64,000 nt of DNA from Mycolicibacter acidiphilus (GCF_018455725.1 NZ_JAHCLR010000004.1:1-64000), one strand, 5' to 3'. Numbered from the stretch's first letter, positions 47,344-56,202 are shown. Translations and numbers: made by a program. The notes: generated by a model not told the origin, from the sequence alone.

Positions 47344-47402
47344 AACGTTGATTTACGTGCTGTAATGCGCCCAATCGGAGTTTGCTAGAGGTGCTGGAAA
47401 GA

Positions 47403-47458
47403 ACTGGGGGTCAAGTGGTCGCAGGTTCAAATCCTGTCAGCCCGACGCAGGTCAGAGG
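47403..47458 (+). repeat. attR: 56-bp direct repeat
   Basis: Perfect copy of attL, carrying the 3' half of tRNA-Pro without its 5' half. It marks the right end of the element and at the same time would have been the attachment site of the older neighbour, whose remnant follows. Confidence 0.95.
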
Positions 47459-47485
47459 GTGTTTTCGAGCAATCGGAGACACCCT
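47456..47485 (+). terminator. Hairpin after attR (remnant element)
   Basis: AGGGTGTTTTC pairs with GGAGACACCCT using two wobble pairs, followed by TTTCGACATTTTG. It mirrors the hairpin after attL in position and loop size but differs in stem sequence, as expected for a related element's left end. Confidence 0.6.
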
Positions 47486-47593
47486 TTCGACATTTTGACC
47501 CCCACTGGTGGTCGCCACGGGCAGGATTGAACGACTAGAGCACTGCTATATGCACGCTAGACGCGTGTAGTCGAAGCGACTACACTTTCACAT

Positions 47594-47899
47594 GTGGGCG
47601 AGTTGCTGGACCCCGAACAGCTAGACGACTACGACCCTTTTGAGATTGATGCCCAGGCCGCGCATCTGTTCAAGCACCCGCGTCTCGGTGTTGACGACGT
47701 GTTCGATGTGTGGATATCCGACCCGCTGTTCTACCCAGCCAACCCGCCAGCTCATTGGCTGATGTGCGCGGAGGTGTCTGGAGTGGTTCTCGTGGTTCCG
47801 ATAGCACCGTCACGGACAGGCAACCCAACCAAGTGTCGACCTATCGGGTGCTACATAGCTTCCAAAAATCTAGCCGACGAATACAGGAGAGACCGATGA
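47594..47899 (+). CDS. BrnT-like toxin candidate (remnant element)
   Basis: 101 residues from a GTG. The pattern FEIDAQAAHLFKHPRLGVDDVFDVWISDPLF, then a short beta segment SGVVLVVPIAPS and a C-terminal RPIGCYIASKNLADEYRR, resembles BrnT/DUF4258-type RNase toxins: a KH-type helix, a two-stranded core and an ending ExxY-like helix. Its stop overlaps the downstream RHH gene (ATGA), toxin first and antitoxin second, as in BrnTA. Assignment rests on pattern and context only. Confidence 0.6.
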   Translation: MGELLDPEQLDDYDPFEIDAQAAHLFKHPRLGVDDVFDVWISDPLFYPANPPAHWLMCAEVSGVVLVVPIAPSRTGNPTKCRPIGCYIASKNLADEYRRDR

Positions 47900-48114
47900 C
47901 CCCAGACCAGGAATATGAGTTCTACGCACGACCCGAGAACCAAGAGCCGAAGGGTGCACCGATTCGCCGACGCGGGCGGATGGCAGACCCCGTTCCCGTT
48001 CGTCTTCCTCCCGAGCTGCTGGAGCGGGTACGAAAGGCAGCCGAGAGCGACGACCGCTCAATCTCGGCGTGGATTCGGCGGGCGGTGGAGCATGAGTTGT
48101 CTGGTACCAGCTAG
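47896..48114 (+). CDS. Ribbon-helix-helix antitoxin-like protein
   Basis: 72 residues from ATG 47896. MADPVPVRLPPELLERVRKAAESDDRSISAWIRRAVEHEL is a CopG/Arc-type RHH: a basic strand then two helices. The ~30-residue N-terminal extension (DQEYEFYARPENQEPKGAP) would contact the toxin. It ends tail to tail with the integrase remnant, overlapping by 3 bp. Confidence 0.7.
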   Translation: MTPDQEYEFYARPENQEPKGAPIRRRGRMADPVPVRLPPELLERVRKAAESDDRSISAWIRRAVEHELSGTS

Positions 48115-48256
48115 CTCGACGCCGCGCTTGCGGTGTCCCGAGCGTCCTTGGCCACAGACAGGTTCGGCTTGCGGTGTCCGAGTCGTTTGGCGAGAGCGTC
48201 CATCGCAGCGCGGGCGCTGTCATCGGACGTGTGCCCGTAGATATCACCCGTGATTG
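48111..48256 (-). pseudogene. C-terminal fragment of a sister integrase
   Basis: Reading right to left, it encodes ITGDIYGHTSDDSARAAMDALAKRLGHRKP and then a divergent tail to a TAG stop, nearly identical to the end of the element integrase (21702). Identity stops abruptly at CACCCGTGAT. Only the tyrosine-containing end survives, so it is inactive. Orientation and distance from the att copy match the intact integrase. Confidence 0.88.
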
Positions 48257-48261
48257 CTGTG

Positions 48262-48472
48262 AACCGCTGGACTCAACTCACCCTGGGGCTACCCGCAACT
48301 GCGTTCGATCGCGTGGCAGTTGCGCCCCGAGACCGAACTCACCGGCGTCGAGGCACTACAGCGGTATGAACGCAACTGGCGTCACGAGGATCAGGCGGCC
48401 ATGGGCGACGACGAACGGATCCTCATCAGGCAACTGGCGGACACGCACAGCGCCGGAGTCCTTCTCGTCTAG
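48262..48472 (+). pseudogene. 3' fragment of an unidentified gene
   Basis: An open frame without a start codon reads SPWGYPQLRSIAWQLRPE, then a charged helix, and ends HSAGVLLV at a TAG. It begins exactly where the integrase remnant stops, so it is probably the tail of a gene cut by the deletion or insertion that destroyed the older element. The family is not recognised. Confidence 0.5.
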
Positions 48473-48496
48473 CCGGGCGCGCCGTGTCGGCCAAGC

Positions 48497-48772
48497 TCAT
48501 TCGCCGACGGTGAGATCGAATATTTTGTAGCTGACCTGCTGGTCGCCGATCGTGCGACTGCCGTGGTAGACGTCGTCGTCGAGTTCCAGCTCGAATGAGT
48601 CGGGGGACAGGTCGCCGATTCCGAGTTCAACGAGGGTCTCCCGAAGTCGCTCCGCGGCGGTGGCAAGGCTGGAATGAATGAAATACCCTGTCAGCGAAGG
48701 GCTTTCGTGGGTGGGTTCAATCGGTTCCGTTGTTACGGTCACGAGCCAAACCTGTTCGCCGATTGCGCTCAT
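48497..48772 (-). CDS. Small protein of unknown function
   Basis: 91 residues. It shows alternating beta strands and one helix (VWLVTVTTEPIE; LATAAERLRETLVELGIGDL; VSYKIFDLTVGE). No family is recognised. It marks the return to apparently chromosomal sequence after the integration hot spot. Confidence 0.6.
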   Translation of the reverse strand: MSAIGEQVWLVTVTTEPIEPTHESPSLTGYFIHSSLATAAERLRETLVELGIGDLSPDSFELELDDDVYHGSRTIGDQQVSYKIFDLTVGE

Positions 48773-48952
48773 ACCTGATTCGCTTCCTTCCGCGGGCTGG
48801 CGCTACGCGCGTTCCAGATGTGGTCCAGTATCCGGCCGCGGCGGCTGCCACACCGCGCCGACCCGGTGTGCCGTTGCATCGCAGCACCCATCGACTGGCC
48901 TCACCGCGCTGCTACGCTCCGGCAAACCCGTACCCGAGGCAAGAACATACCG

Positions 48953-49288
48953 ATGAAGCCCGCAGCCGCCCTAGCCACCGCGATCGTCGCTGTGGCGCTG
49001 CCACTGCTCACCAGCCCAACCGCCGGCGCCGACGCGGATCAGTTCCTGCGTGACGTCGCCGCCGAGGGCTGGTCGCACGAGCGGGGCCCGAACGCGATGC
49101 TCGCCGACGGCTACCAGGTCTGCGCGGCGATGGATCAGGGCGCGACCATCGAGCAGGTGACGCTGAAGTACCTGATGCCGATGAAGCGGATGACCTCCTA
49201 TGAGAAGGCCCGGGTGCTCGACCTCATGCTCACCGACCTGTGCCCGAACCACGCCGAGGCCTACCACAACTGGCTCAAGGGCGGCTGA
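48953..49288 (+). CDS. DUF732-family secreted protein
   Basis: 111 residues from ATG 48953. MKPAAALATAIVAVALPLLTSPTAGA is a Sec signal peptide. The mature part has the DUF732 pattern DQFLRDVAAEGW, GYQVCAAMDQGATIEQV and a second Cys in LTDLCPNH, giving one disulfide. These small exported proteins are abundant in mycobacteria; function unknown. Two relatives lie at 56220 and 56657. Confidence 0.85.
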   Translation: MKPAAALATAIVAVALPLLTSPTAGADADQFLRDVAAEGWSHERGPNAMLADGYQVCAAMDQGATIEQVTLKYLMPMKRMTSYEKARVLDLMLTDLCPNHAEAYHNWLKGG

Positions 49289-49500
49289 TCGGCACTGACG
49301 GGTTCGGCTCACCATGATCGAATGAATTTGCGCTGAATTCCTTGGTCAACGCCCAGTGGCGTCACGTTGTGTTCACCGCCTGGTTGTACTCTCGCGACTG
49401 CTGAGTCGAGCGCATCCGGCAGTGCCGGCGCCCATCAACTCAGACCACGGCGACGGCCCACGTCACGCGGTTGACAGACCTGTCGAGATACGAGGAAGAC

Positions 49501-50361
49501 ATGCTGACCGGGCCGTCTGCTGGGCCGACCTATGCGCTGATGTCCGCCGCCAGTTTCGGCGTCAGTGACTTCGTCGGCGGTATCGCGTCGCGTCGCATCG
49601 CCGCCCTGCGGGTGGTGCTGGTGTCCACCCCGGTGGCGATGGTGCTGCTGGGGGCGTTGGCGGTGGCCGCCGGCGGGCCGATCACCGCCGATGCCGTGAT
49701 CTGGGGGTCCCTCGGCGGGATCAGCCAGGCGCTGGGGATCTGGTGGTTCTACGCCGCCCTCGGCTCCGGGCCGATCTCGGTGGTCTCCCCGCTGTCGGCG
49801 CTGGTGGACGCCTCCGTCCCGATCGCGGTCGGGATGACGCTGGGGGAGCGACCGGGTCCCGTAGCGCTGGGCGGCATCGCGCTGGCGCTGGTCGCGGTGG
49901 TGCTGATCAGCCGGCAAGCCACCGACGAGGACGTCAAGCCGCACCCGTTCACCGGTAAGGTCGCCTGGCTGACGATCGGTTCCGGGTTGGCGCTCGGGCT
50001 GAACTTCGTGCTGATCGATCAGACACCGGTCGAATCGCGGCTGTGGCCACTGCTGTTCGCACGGGCCGCGGCGACCGTCCTGGTTGTCATCATGGCCGCC
50101 GGCACCCGCAACCTGAAGCTGCCGACCGGCATCCCGATGCGGCTGGCCCTGCTGGCCGCGGTGCTCGACACCGCCGCCAACGTCACCATGCTGCTGGCAC
50201 TGCATTCGTCGATGCTGTCGCTGGGCAGTGTGCTGATCGCGCTGTACCCGGCGGCGACGGTGATCCTGGCGATCGTGGTGCTGCGCGAACGGGTGCACCG
50301 CATGCAGGTGGCCGGGATGGGCCTGGCGCTGATCGCGGTCGCGATGATCACCGGCGGCTGA
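49501..50361 (+). CDS. EamA/DMT-superfamily transporter
   Basis: 286 residues from ATG 49501, chosen for the GAGGAAG sequence just upstream over a TTG at 49471. About ten hydrophobic helices form two EamA halves, for example YALMSAASFGVSDFVGGIASRR at the start and TVILAIVVLRERVHRMQVAGMGLALIAVAMI at the end, where LRERV is the typical loop. It probably exports or imports a small metabolite; the substrate is unknown. Confidence 0.88.
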   Translation: MLTGPSAGPTYALMSAASFGVSDFVGGIASRRIAALRVVLVSTPVAMVLLGALAVAAGGPITADAVIWGSLGGISQALGIWWFYAALGSGPISVVSPLSALVDASVPIAVGMTLGERPGPVALGGIALALVAVVLISRQATDEDVKPHPFTGKVAWLTIGSGLALGLNFVLIDQTPVESRLWPLLFARAAATVLVVIMAAGTRNLKLPTGIPMRLALLAAVLDTAANVTMLLALHSSMLSLGSVLIALYPAATVILAIVVLRERVHRMQVAGMGLALIAVAMITGG

Positions 50362-50373
50362 GTCGGCGCAGGC

Positions 50374-51108
50374 TCAGTCGGGCGCGGTCGGGTTCATCGA
50401 GCCGACGTAGTACGTCTCGTTCCCGGTGGGGTAGCCGCCGCCGTCGGTCGCGATGTGCACGTGATCGTAGTGGTTGGCGGTCTCATTGCCGAGATCCGCG
50501 GTCCAACTGCCCGCCCCGACACCCGGATAGATCTTCTGCCGCCAGATCACATGCGAGACACCCCAGCGCTGCGCGTTCGCCAGCGCGTAGCCGGCGATCT
50601 GATTGCCCAGCTCAATACCCTCGTCGGTGTGCGGGTTGGGGATCATCACGTCGATCGCCAGCCCGTTGGGGTGCCACTTCAGCGGATCCTGGCGATAGCC
50701 GTAGATGGTGGTGATCTCCGGGAACAGCACCCCGATGGTGCGCGCCGCCCAGATCGTCTTGACCTGCAGCCCGCCCTCCTGCGCGACACCGGTCGGCAGC
50801 GCCAGCGAGAACGTCTGCGGATTGCCGACGTTCGGCACGTTCGCCGTCAGTGCGGCGGCCTCCTCCGGGGCGGCCATCCGCGGCCCCTCCGGCGTCGCGG
50901 GGTGCGCCGTCGGCTGGGGCGGTTGCGCGACGGGCGTCTGGGTGCAGCACGCGGTGGCGGGTGTCGCGGGACTGGCGTCCTGGGCGTGAATCAGCGCCGC
51001 GGAGACCCCGACCGAAGCGGCGATCGCCAGCCCCCGGCCGCAGTTCCGGACAAACCTGCGCCTTCCCACCGGCAGTACTTTAGTGCCGCCGGCGCGCACC
51101 TGCGACAC
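50374..51108 (-). CDS. Tat-exported M15-like peptidase-fold protein
   Basis: 244 residues. The N-terminus GRRRFVRNCGRGLAIAASVG carries a twin-arginine motif and hydrophobic core, so export is by Tat. A Pro/Thr/Ala linker follows. The C-terminal domain has YGYRQDPLKWHPNGLAIDVM and HYDHVHIAT, the His-x-x-x-x-x-x-Asp and His-x-x-His-type zinc ligands of M15/D-Ala-D-Ala peptidase-like folds. It may act on peptidoglycan peptides. It ends 12 bp from the EamA gene, convergently. Confidence 0.75.
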   Translation of the reverse strand: MSQVRAGGTKVLPVGRRRFVRNCGRGLAIAASVGVSAALIHAQDASPATPATACCTQTPVAQPPQPTAHPATPEGPRMAAPEEAAALTANVPNVGNPQTFSLALPTGVAQEGGLQVKTIWAARTIGVLFPEITTIYGYRQDPLKWHPNGLAIDVMIPNPHTDEGIELGNQIAGYALANAQRWGVSHVIWRQKIYPGVGAGSWTADLGNETANHYDHVHIATDGGGYPTGNETYYVGSMNPTAPD

Positions 51109-51114
51109 AGATGG

Positions 51115-52758
51115 CTAACCCGGATAATCCGGTGTCCAGCGGGTCCGCTCAACCAGTGCGGCCAGGTCGGCGCCGGCCGGTTCCGGGGCGACCCCGTCCC
51201 GGACGGCCTGCAGCGCCACCGCGGTCGCGATCCGCGTGGTGATCTCGGGCAGATCCTCATAATCCGGGAGCAGGGGCAGGCCACGGTCGACCAGCGCCGG
51301 TGACGCCTCCCCGAGCGTCATCGCCGCCGCCCGCATCATGTTGTCGGTGACCCGGGTGGCCCGCACCGCCGTTACCGCCAGCCCGATGGCCGGGAAGATG
51401 TAGACGTTGTTGCACTGCGCAACCTTGCGGGTGTGCCCGCCGACCTGCACCGGCGGGAACGGTGACCCGGTCGCGACCAGGGCGCGTCCGTCACTCCAAT
51501 CCGCGATCTGCTGCGGGTGCGCCTCAGCGCGGCTGGTCGGGTTCGACAGCGGAAAGATGATGGGGGAGTCGGTCTTCGCCGCCAGCGCGCGGACGATCTC
51601 CTCGGTGAACGCCCCGGCGGCCGTCGACAGCCCCAGCAGGATCCCGACGTCGACGTGCTGGATGACGTCGGCCAACTGCCGCCCGCCCCACCCCGTGACG
51701 CGCTCCGCCGGCTGGGCGAAGCGGCGCTGCGCTGCCGAGAGATCGGTGCGGTCATCGGTCAGCAGCCCGTTGATGTCGATCGCCCAGATCCGCAGTGCCG
51801 CTTCGGCATCGGATAGTCCCTGCGCCACCATCTCCTGGCGGATCATCTGTAGCACCCCGATACCGGCCGAACCGGCGCCGAACATCACCACCTGTTGCTG
51901 GGCCAGCGGACGCCCCGCGACTTGAGCCGCCCCGTGCAGTGCGCCGACGGCGACGGCCGCGGTGCCCTGGATGTCGTCGTTGAACGTGAGCATCTCATCG
52001 CGATACCGGGTCAGCAGCGGCAGTGCGTGCGCGGTCGCGAAGTCCTCCCACTGCAGCAGCACATCGGGCAGTTCCTCGCGCACCACCGTGACGAACTCGT
52101 CGACGAACGCGTAGTACTCGTCGTCGCTGATCCGCTCATGGCGCCAACCGAGGTAGTACGGGTCGTTGAGCAGGTCGGCGTTGTCGGTGCCGACGTCCAA
52201 GACGATGGGAAGCGTTCGCGCCGGGGCGATCCCGCCGATCAGGGTGTACAGCGAGAGCTTCCCGATCGGGATGCCCATGCCGCCGATGCCCTGATCACCC
52301 AGGCCGAGGATGCGCTGCCCGTCGGTGACGACGATGACGTCGACCTCTTCCGCCCGCCGGTTGCGCAGCACCTCCCGCAGGTGCTCCCGATCCGGGTACG
52401 ACACGAACAGTCCGCGGGGCCGCCGGTAGATCTCCCCGAATCGCTGGCACGCCTCACCGACGGTGGGGGTGTACACGATCGGGAGCATCTCGGCGATGTT
52501 GTCGAGCAGCAGCCGGTAGAACAGGGTTTCGTTGCGGTCCTGCAGCGCACGCAGGTAGATGTGCCGGTCCAAATCGTTGTGCCGCGTGGAGAATTCGTGA
52601 TACGTGTGCTCGCACTGATCAGCGATCGTCTTCACCGCCGCCGGCAGCAGTCCCAGCATGCCGTGTTCGCGCCGCTCGTCCTGGCTGAATGCGGTGCCTT
52701 TGGTCCGCAGTGGATCCAGCAGCAGTTCCTGACCTCGACGCGGCCGCTGCTCGCTCAT
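51115..52758 (-). CDS. mez: NAD(P)-dependent malic enzyme
   Basis: 547 residues from ATG 52758. Malic enzyme signatures include YTPTVGEACQRFGEIYRRPRG, VVTDGQRILGLGDQGIGGMGIP, the metal site FNDDIQGTAAV, and the dinucleotide loop GAGSAGIGVLQM. It decarboxylates malate to pyruvate. The length matches M. tuberculosis Mez (Rv2332). The start overlaps the end of the guanine deaminase gene by 4 bp, so it is the second gene of that operon. Confidence 0.95.
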   Translation of the reverse strand: MSEQRPRRGQELLLDPLRTKGTAFSQDERREHGMLGLLPAAVKTIADQCEHTYHEFSTRHNDLDRHIYLRALQDRNETLFYRLLLDNIAEMLPIVYTPTVGEACQRFGEIYRRPRGLFVSYPDREHLREVLRNRRAEEVDVIVVTDGQRILGLGDQGIGGMGIPIGKLSLYTLIGGIAPARTLPIVLDVGTDNADLLNDPYYLGWRHERISDDEYYAFVDEFVTVVREELPDVLLQWEDFATAHALPLLTRYRDEMLTFNDDIQGTAAVAVGALHGAAQVAGRPLAQQQVVMFGAGSAGIGVLQMIRQEMVAQGLSDAEAALRIWAIDINGLLTDDRTDLSAAQRRFAQPAERVTGWGGRQLADVIQHVDVGILLGLSTAAGAFTEEIVRALAAKTDSPIIFPLSNPTSRAEAHPQQIADWSDGRALVATGSPFPPVQVGGHTRKVAQCNNVYIFPAIGLAVTAVRATRVTDNMMRAAAMTLGEASPALVDRGLPLLPDYEDLPEITTRIATAVALQAVRDGVAPEPAGADLAALVERTRWTPDYPG

Positions 52759-54008
52759 CGCAGCCGCCGCCCCTCGACGTAGACGTGCTCGACGTTGCGG
52801 TCGTCGCCGCAGTAGATGAGTTTCTCGATGCGCTGCGCCAGTGACATCTGCTTGTAGCGCGTCCACATCGAGTCGTCGACGATCAACGCATCGAAGGCAT
52901 AGCCGGGTTCGAAACTTCCGGTCCGGCCGAAGAATGATCCACCGCCCTTGGTGGCGCAGTAGAACGCTTCAGCCGCCAGCACCGGCCGGGAGGTGCGCTC
53001 GGTGAGGACGTTCATCGCACCGGACTGGATCGCCGCGACGATGTTGCTGAACATGTTGAGCTGATGCCCCGCCGAGATGTCGCTGCCGAGGCCGACCCGG
53101 ATGCCCAGGTCGTGGTATTCGGCGAGTTTCATCACCCCGCTGAGCAGGTTGAGGTTCGAGTGCGGGCAGTGCGCGATGAGGATGCCGGTGTCGCGGATCA
53201 CCTGCTTCTCCCGGTCGGTCAGGTGAATCGCGTGGGCTACAACGGTGTTCGCGTTCTTCATCAGTCCTGCGCGCTCATAGGTCTCGACGAAGTCGGCGCA
53301 GTCCGGGTACATCTTCAGCGTCAGCTCGACTTCGGTGCGGTTCTCCGCCAGGTGCATGTGGCAGGGGATGTCGAATTCGGCTGCCTGCTCGGCCAATCCG
53401 GCCATCAACTCGCGCGAACAGACCATGCTGACGCTGGGTGCGATCGCCGGTATCACCAGCGGCGACTTGCCCAGGTTGTCCTCGATGAACCGTCGGGAGT
53501 CCGCGATCTCCTGCACGGTGTCGGCCCGGCAGTCCTCCGGTGTGTTCTGATCCCGGGACACCTTCGCCACGCAGCCTCGCAGGCCGGCGGCGGCGAGCTT
53601 GTCGACGAGGATCCCGGTGGTGTCGTGAATCGTGCCCATCACCACCGAACCGGTGATCCCGTTGCGCAGCAACGCGTCGACGAACTGGGTGTAGACGGCG
53701 TCGGCGTAGTCCGGATCGTGCAGGCCGGACTCCTGCGGGAACGTCAGGGTGTGCAACCAGTCGATCAACTCGGTGCTGCACTGCAAGCCGGTGATCGGCA
53801 ACTGTGAGGCGTGCACGTGCGCATCAGTGAACCCCGGGATGATCAGCCGGTCGCCGTGGTCGGTCACCGGCACACCGGCGTGCGCGTCCGACAACTCCTC
53901 GACGCACTCGACGATGGTCCCGCCGTCGACCACCAGGTAGCCGCCTTCGACGGTGACGAAGTCCTGTGGTGTCGGGGTGAACACGATGTTGCCGCGGTGG
54001 ATGTGCAC
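52755..54008 (-). CDS. Guanine deaminase
   Basis: 417 residues from GTG 54008, with AGGAGA upstream; the frame continues further, but those residues are unlike the family. Amidohydrolase motifs: PGFTDAHVHASQ (zinc His pair), TFPQES, HMHLAENRTEV, HCPHSNLNLLSG and GLGSDISAG (catalytic Asp). The order and the HASQ/TFPQE words are characteristic of guanine deaminase, which converts guanine to xanthine. Operon with malic enzyme is unusual metabolically but evident from the overlap. Confidence 0.88.
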   Translation of the reverse strand: MHIHRGNIVFTPTPQDFVTVEGGYLVVDGGTIVECVEELSDAHAGVPVTDHGDRLIIPGFTDAHVHASQLPITGLQCSTELIDWLHTLTFPQESGLHDPDYADAVYTQFVDALLRNGITGSVVMGTIHDTTGILVDKLAAAGLRGCVAKVSRDQNTPEDCRADTVQEIADSRRFIEDNLGKSPLVIPAIAPSVSMVCSRELMAGLAEQAAEFDIPCHMHLAENRTEVELTLKMYPDCADFVETYERAGLMKNANTVVAHAIHLTDREKQVIRDTGILIAHCPHSNLNLLSGVMKLAEYHDLGIRVGLGSDISAGHQLNMFSNIVAAIQSGAMNVLTERTSRPVLAAEAFYCATKGGGSFFGRTGSFEPGYAFDALIVDDSMWTRYKQMSLAQRIEKLIYCGDDRNVEHVYVEGRRLR

Positions 54009-54071
54009 CTGATCTCCTGGTCTGCCGCGCCGTGCCTTCGAACTACACCCTAGGGAACCCACGCCGGCCGG

Positions 54072-54881
54072 TCAGGTCGGCGTACCCCGTTCGACCACCC
54101 GCAGCACCTGTTCGGGGCCGTCGCCGGGCCAGAATTCGTGCATCGCCCAGGTGGCGCCCGCCGCCACCAGATCCTGTTCGGGGGCCTGCCCGGGCCGGGT
54201 CCCCACCGCGATGTCGAACCCGTCCCGGCTGCCGCGGATCGCGGTGATGCCCGCCGCGATCCGGGCCACCCCGTCGGCGTCCAGACTGCTCGGCCAACCG
54301 AGTGGGAAGACGCCGTCGTAGCGGGCGGCCCGTTCGATGGGTGCTCCGGCGGTGCGGTTGGTCCCGAACCAGACCGGAATCCGCGGCTGCTGCACCGGGC
54401 CGGGGACGATCCGGACACCGTCGACGACGACCGCACCGCGGTGGGTGACGGTCTCCCCGGACCACAGCGCCGTCAGCGCTGCGGCGCCCTCATCGAGCAC
54501 CCGGCCCAGGTGCCGCGGATCGCCGTCGTCGCCGAATGCCGAGTACTCCCGCCAGTTGTCGCGGCCGGTGCCCAGCCCCAGGGTCAGCCGGCCCCGGCTG
54601 AGCCGGTCCAGCGTGACGGTCTCCCGCGCCAGTTTGATCAGCCGCCGCCGCGGTAGCGGGGTCACCATCGGGCCCAGCCGGATCCGGTCGGTCACCGTCG
54701 CCGCGGCGGCCATGACGATCCACGGGTCGGAGATCTCCCATTCCCCGTCGACCGGGCTCAGCACGTGATCCCAGACGAAAAGCCCGTCCCAGCCCGTTCG
54801 TTCGGCCACCCCGGCGATCTCGGCGATCGTCTGCGGGTCGGAGAGCGCACCGAACAGGGGCAGATGAATCGCATGGCGCAT
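54072..54881 (-). CDS. LLM-class F420-dependent oxidoreductase
   Basis: 269 residues. The bacterial luciferase-like fold is indicated by LPLFGALSDPQTIAEIAGVAERTGWDGLFVWDH, IRLGPMVTPLPRR and LTLGLGTGRDNWREYSAFG. Mycobacterial members use F420 or FMN; which one is used and the substrate cannot be read here. It stands alone between guanine deaminase and the PE-PPE gene on the same strand. Confidence 0.85.
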   Translation of the reverse strand: MRHAIHLPLFGALSDPQTIAEIAGVAERTGWDGLFVWDHVLSPVDGEWEISDPWIVMAAAATVTDRIRLGPMVTPLPRRRLIKLARETVTLDRLSRGRLTLGLGTGRDNWREYSAFGDDGDPRHLGRVLDEGAAALTALWSGETVTHRGAVVVDGVRIVPGPVQQPRIPVWFGTNRTAGAPIERAARYDGVFPLGWPSSLDADGVARIAAGITAIRGSRDGFDIAVGTRPGQAPEQDLVAAGATWAMHEFWPGDGPEQVLRVVERGTPT

Positions 54882-54927
54882 CAGCCGATCCTACGGCGAC
54901 GACTCGGTCACCCCGCCGGTGTCACGG

Positions 54928-56202
54928 TCACGAGAAGGAACTGCCGGAACCGCTCAAGTCACTGAACCAGGTACCCATCCAGGACGTCAGGAACTGCCAG
55001 TCCGTGGGCGGGTGCGCGGCGTCGATGAAGCCGGCGCCGTACGCCCCGTCGACGATGGGCTGCAATATCGGTTGGTCCACCAGCGGGATCGACTTATAGG
55101 TCTCGGGGTCCTGCAGGTCGGCGATCGCCGCATTCACCCCTTGCGTCCAGCCGTTGCCCAGAGCGGTGAATACGTCCGACCAATTCGTGTCCGGCGCGAA
55201 TGGGGACAGGCTTATCGGGGTGTCCACGTTGGCCGGTCCTTGATTCCAGCCGTCGGTGATGCTGCCGTATCCCAGGTTGACCATGATGCGCATGTCCGGT
55301 TCCAGCAGGTCGTAGAGCGGTTTCCCGATAACCGGCATCAACGCCACCGGCATCAACAGCGGCAGGTATTCCGACGGAATCATGTAGTAGTCGACGAGCC
55401 CGCCCGGGGTCGTGTCCAACTGAATGGCGTTTGCGATCTGATCGGGGCTCAGTCCGAGATACATCAGGTGCGAATAGAACATGCCCATCACGGCGTTGAG
55501 GTCGGAAAATGTGTTCAGTGCATAGCGCGGGAAATCCGCATAGCCGTCGTATTCCATCGTGTAGACGTCGGCGTGATACAGGTCGTCCGGCGTCGACGCG
55601 CCCAGGGTGAAGTTCAGGCTCGGGAACGTGAGCTGGCTGCCCGGGAACGGATTGAGGGAGGACAGCAGGCCGCCGTTGGGGTTCGCGCCGTTGCCGACCA
55701 GCACGAAGTGCACGTCATCAGGGGAAACGCCCAGTGCGTGCAGCCCCTGCATGGTCTGGGTGATCAGCGCTGAGCTCTGCGAATACCCGAAGACCGCCAC
55801 CGGGTCGTCGGCATCGACGTGCCCCAGGAGAATCTTCGACATGATCGCGGTCGTGAGGAACGTGGCCCCGATACCCAGACTGAAATCCGGGAAGGTGGTC
55901 CACTCGGGTGTGTAGAGGGCTTCGGCCGTGCCGGTGAATCCGAATGGCTTGAGGTACAGGTCGGTGGCGGTCTCGACCCACTGTGAAGACGGCAACGGAA
56001 CGCCGGAGGCGCCCATGACGAGAGCGGGCCCGTCGCCGAGTGGTGTGTGCACGGATTCGGCACTTGTCAACTGGATTGGTGTAGCGGATTGCACCGATGC
56101 GGACGCTACCGTTTGTGCCGGGCCGGCGAATATGGTACCGGCAATCAGCGCCGCGCACCCGAACTTCATCAACGTGTTCCCCGACCGCGTTGAAATTGTC
56201 AT
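54928..56202 (-). CDS. Secreted PE-PPE domain hydrolase
   Basis: 424 residues. A signal peptide of about 35 residues ends VASA. The PE-PPE (alpha/beta hydrolase, cutinase-like) domain includes the serine elbow VFGYSQSSALITQTM, then VHFVLVGNGANPNGGLL and a Tyr-rich YTMEYDGYADFPRYALN segment. No PE or PPE N-terminal domain is present, so this is the stand-alone secreted type. Expected activity is esterase on acyl lipids. Confidence 0.85.
   Translation of the reverse strand: MTISTRSGNTLMKFGCAALIAGTIFAGPAQTVASASVQSATPIQLTSAESVHTPLGDGPALVMGASGVPLPSSQWVETATDLYLKPFGFTGTAEALYTPEWTTFPDFSLGIGATFLTTAIMSKILLGHVDADDPVAVFGYSQSSALITQTMQGLHALGVSPDDVHFVLVGNGANPNGGLLSSLNPFPGSQLTFPSLNFTLGASTPDDLYHADVYTMEYDGYADFPRYALNTFSDLNAVMGMFYSHLMYLGLSPDQIANAIQLDTTPGGLVDYYMIPSEYLPLLMPVALMPVIGKPLYDLLEPDMRIMVNLGYGSITDGWNQGPANVDTPISLSPFAPDTNWSDVFTALGNGWTQGVNAAIADLQDPETYKSIPLVDQPILQPIVDGAYGAGFIDAAHPPTDWQFLTSWMGTWFSDLSGSGSSFS

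Larger units (their letters stand above)
20876..47458. mobile_element. Integrative element at tRNA-Pro, AICE-like, 26.5 kb
   Basis: The element is bounded by perfect 56-bp direct repeats whose left copy is part of tRNA-Pro. Inside are a tyrosine integrase next to attL, an XRE repressor, an excisionase-like gene, a primase-helicase replication protein, a DUF2637-like membrane protein, and an FtsK/TraB-type DNA translocase. No terminase, capsid, tail or relaxase is seen. This is the known gene set of actinobacterial integrative and conjugative elements, which move double-stranded DNA with a single FtsK-like pump. Cargo includes a WXG-type protein, a PknH-sensor-like lipoprotein and a nuclease-helicase. 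Ability to excise or transfer is inferred, not shown. Confidence 0.85.

Noticed and set aside
20876-47458. Prophage
   Set aside because: Integrase, repressor and WhiB would fit a phage, but no terminase, portal, capsid, tail or lysis gene is recognisable, and an FtsK-type pump with DUF2637 fits an AICE better.
48256-48500. A third att copy closing the remnant element
   Set aside because: I searched this interval for the tRNA 3' sequence (TTCAAATCCTGTCAGCCC) and did not see it; the right end of the remnant appears lost.
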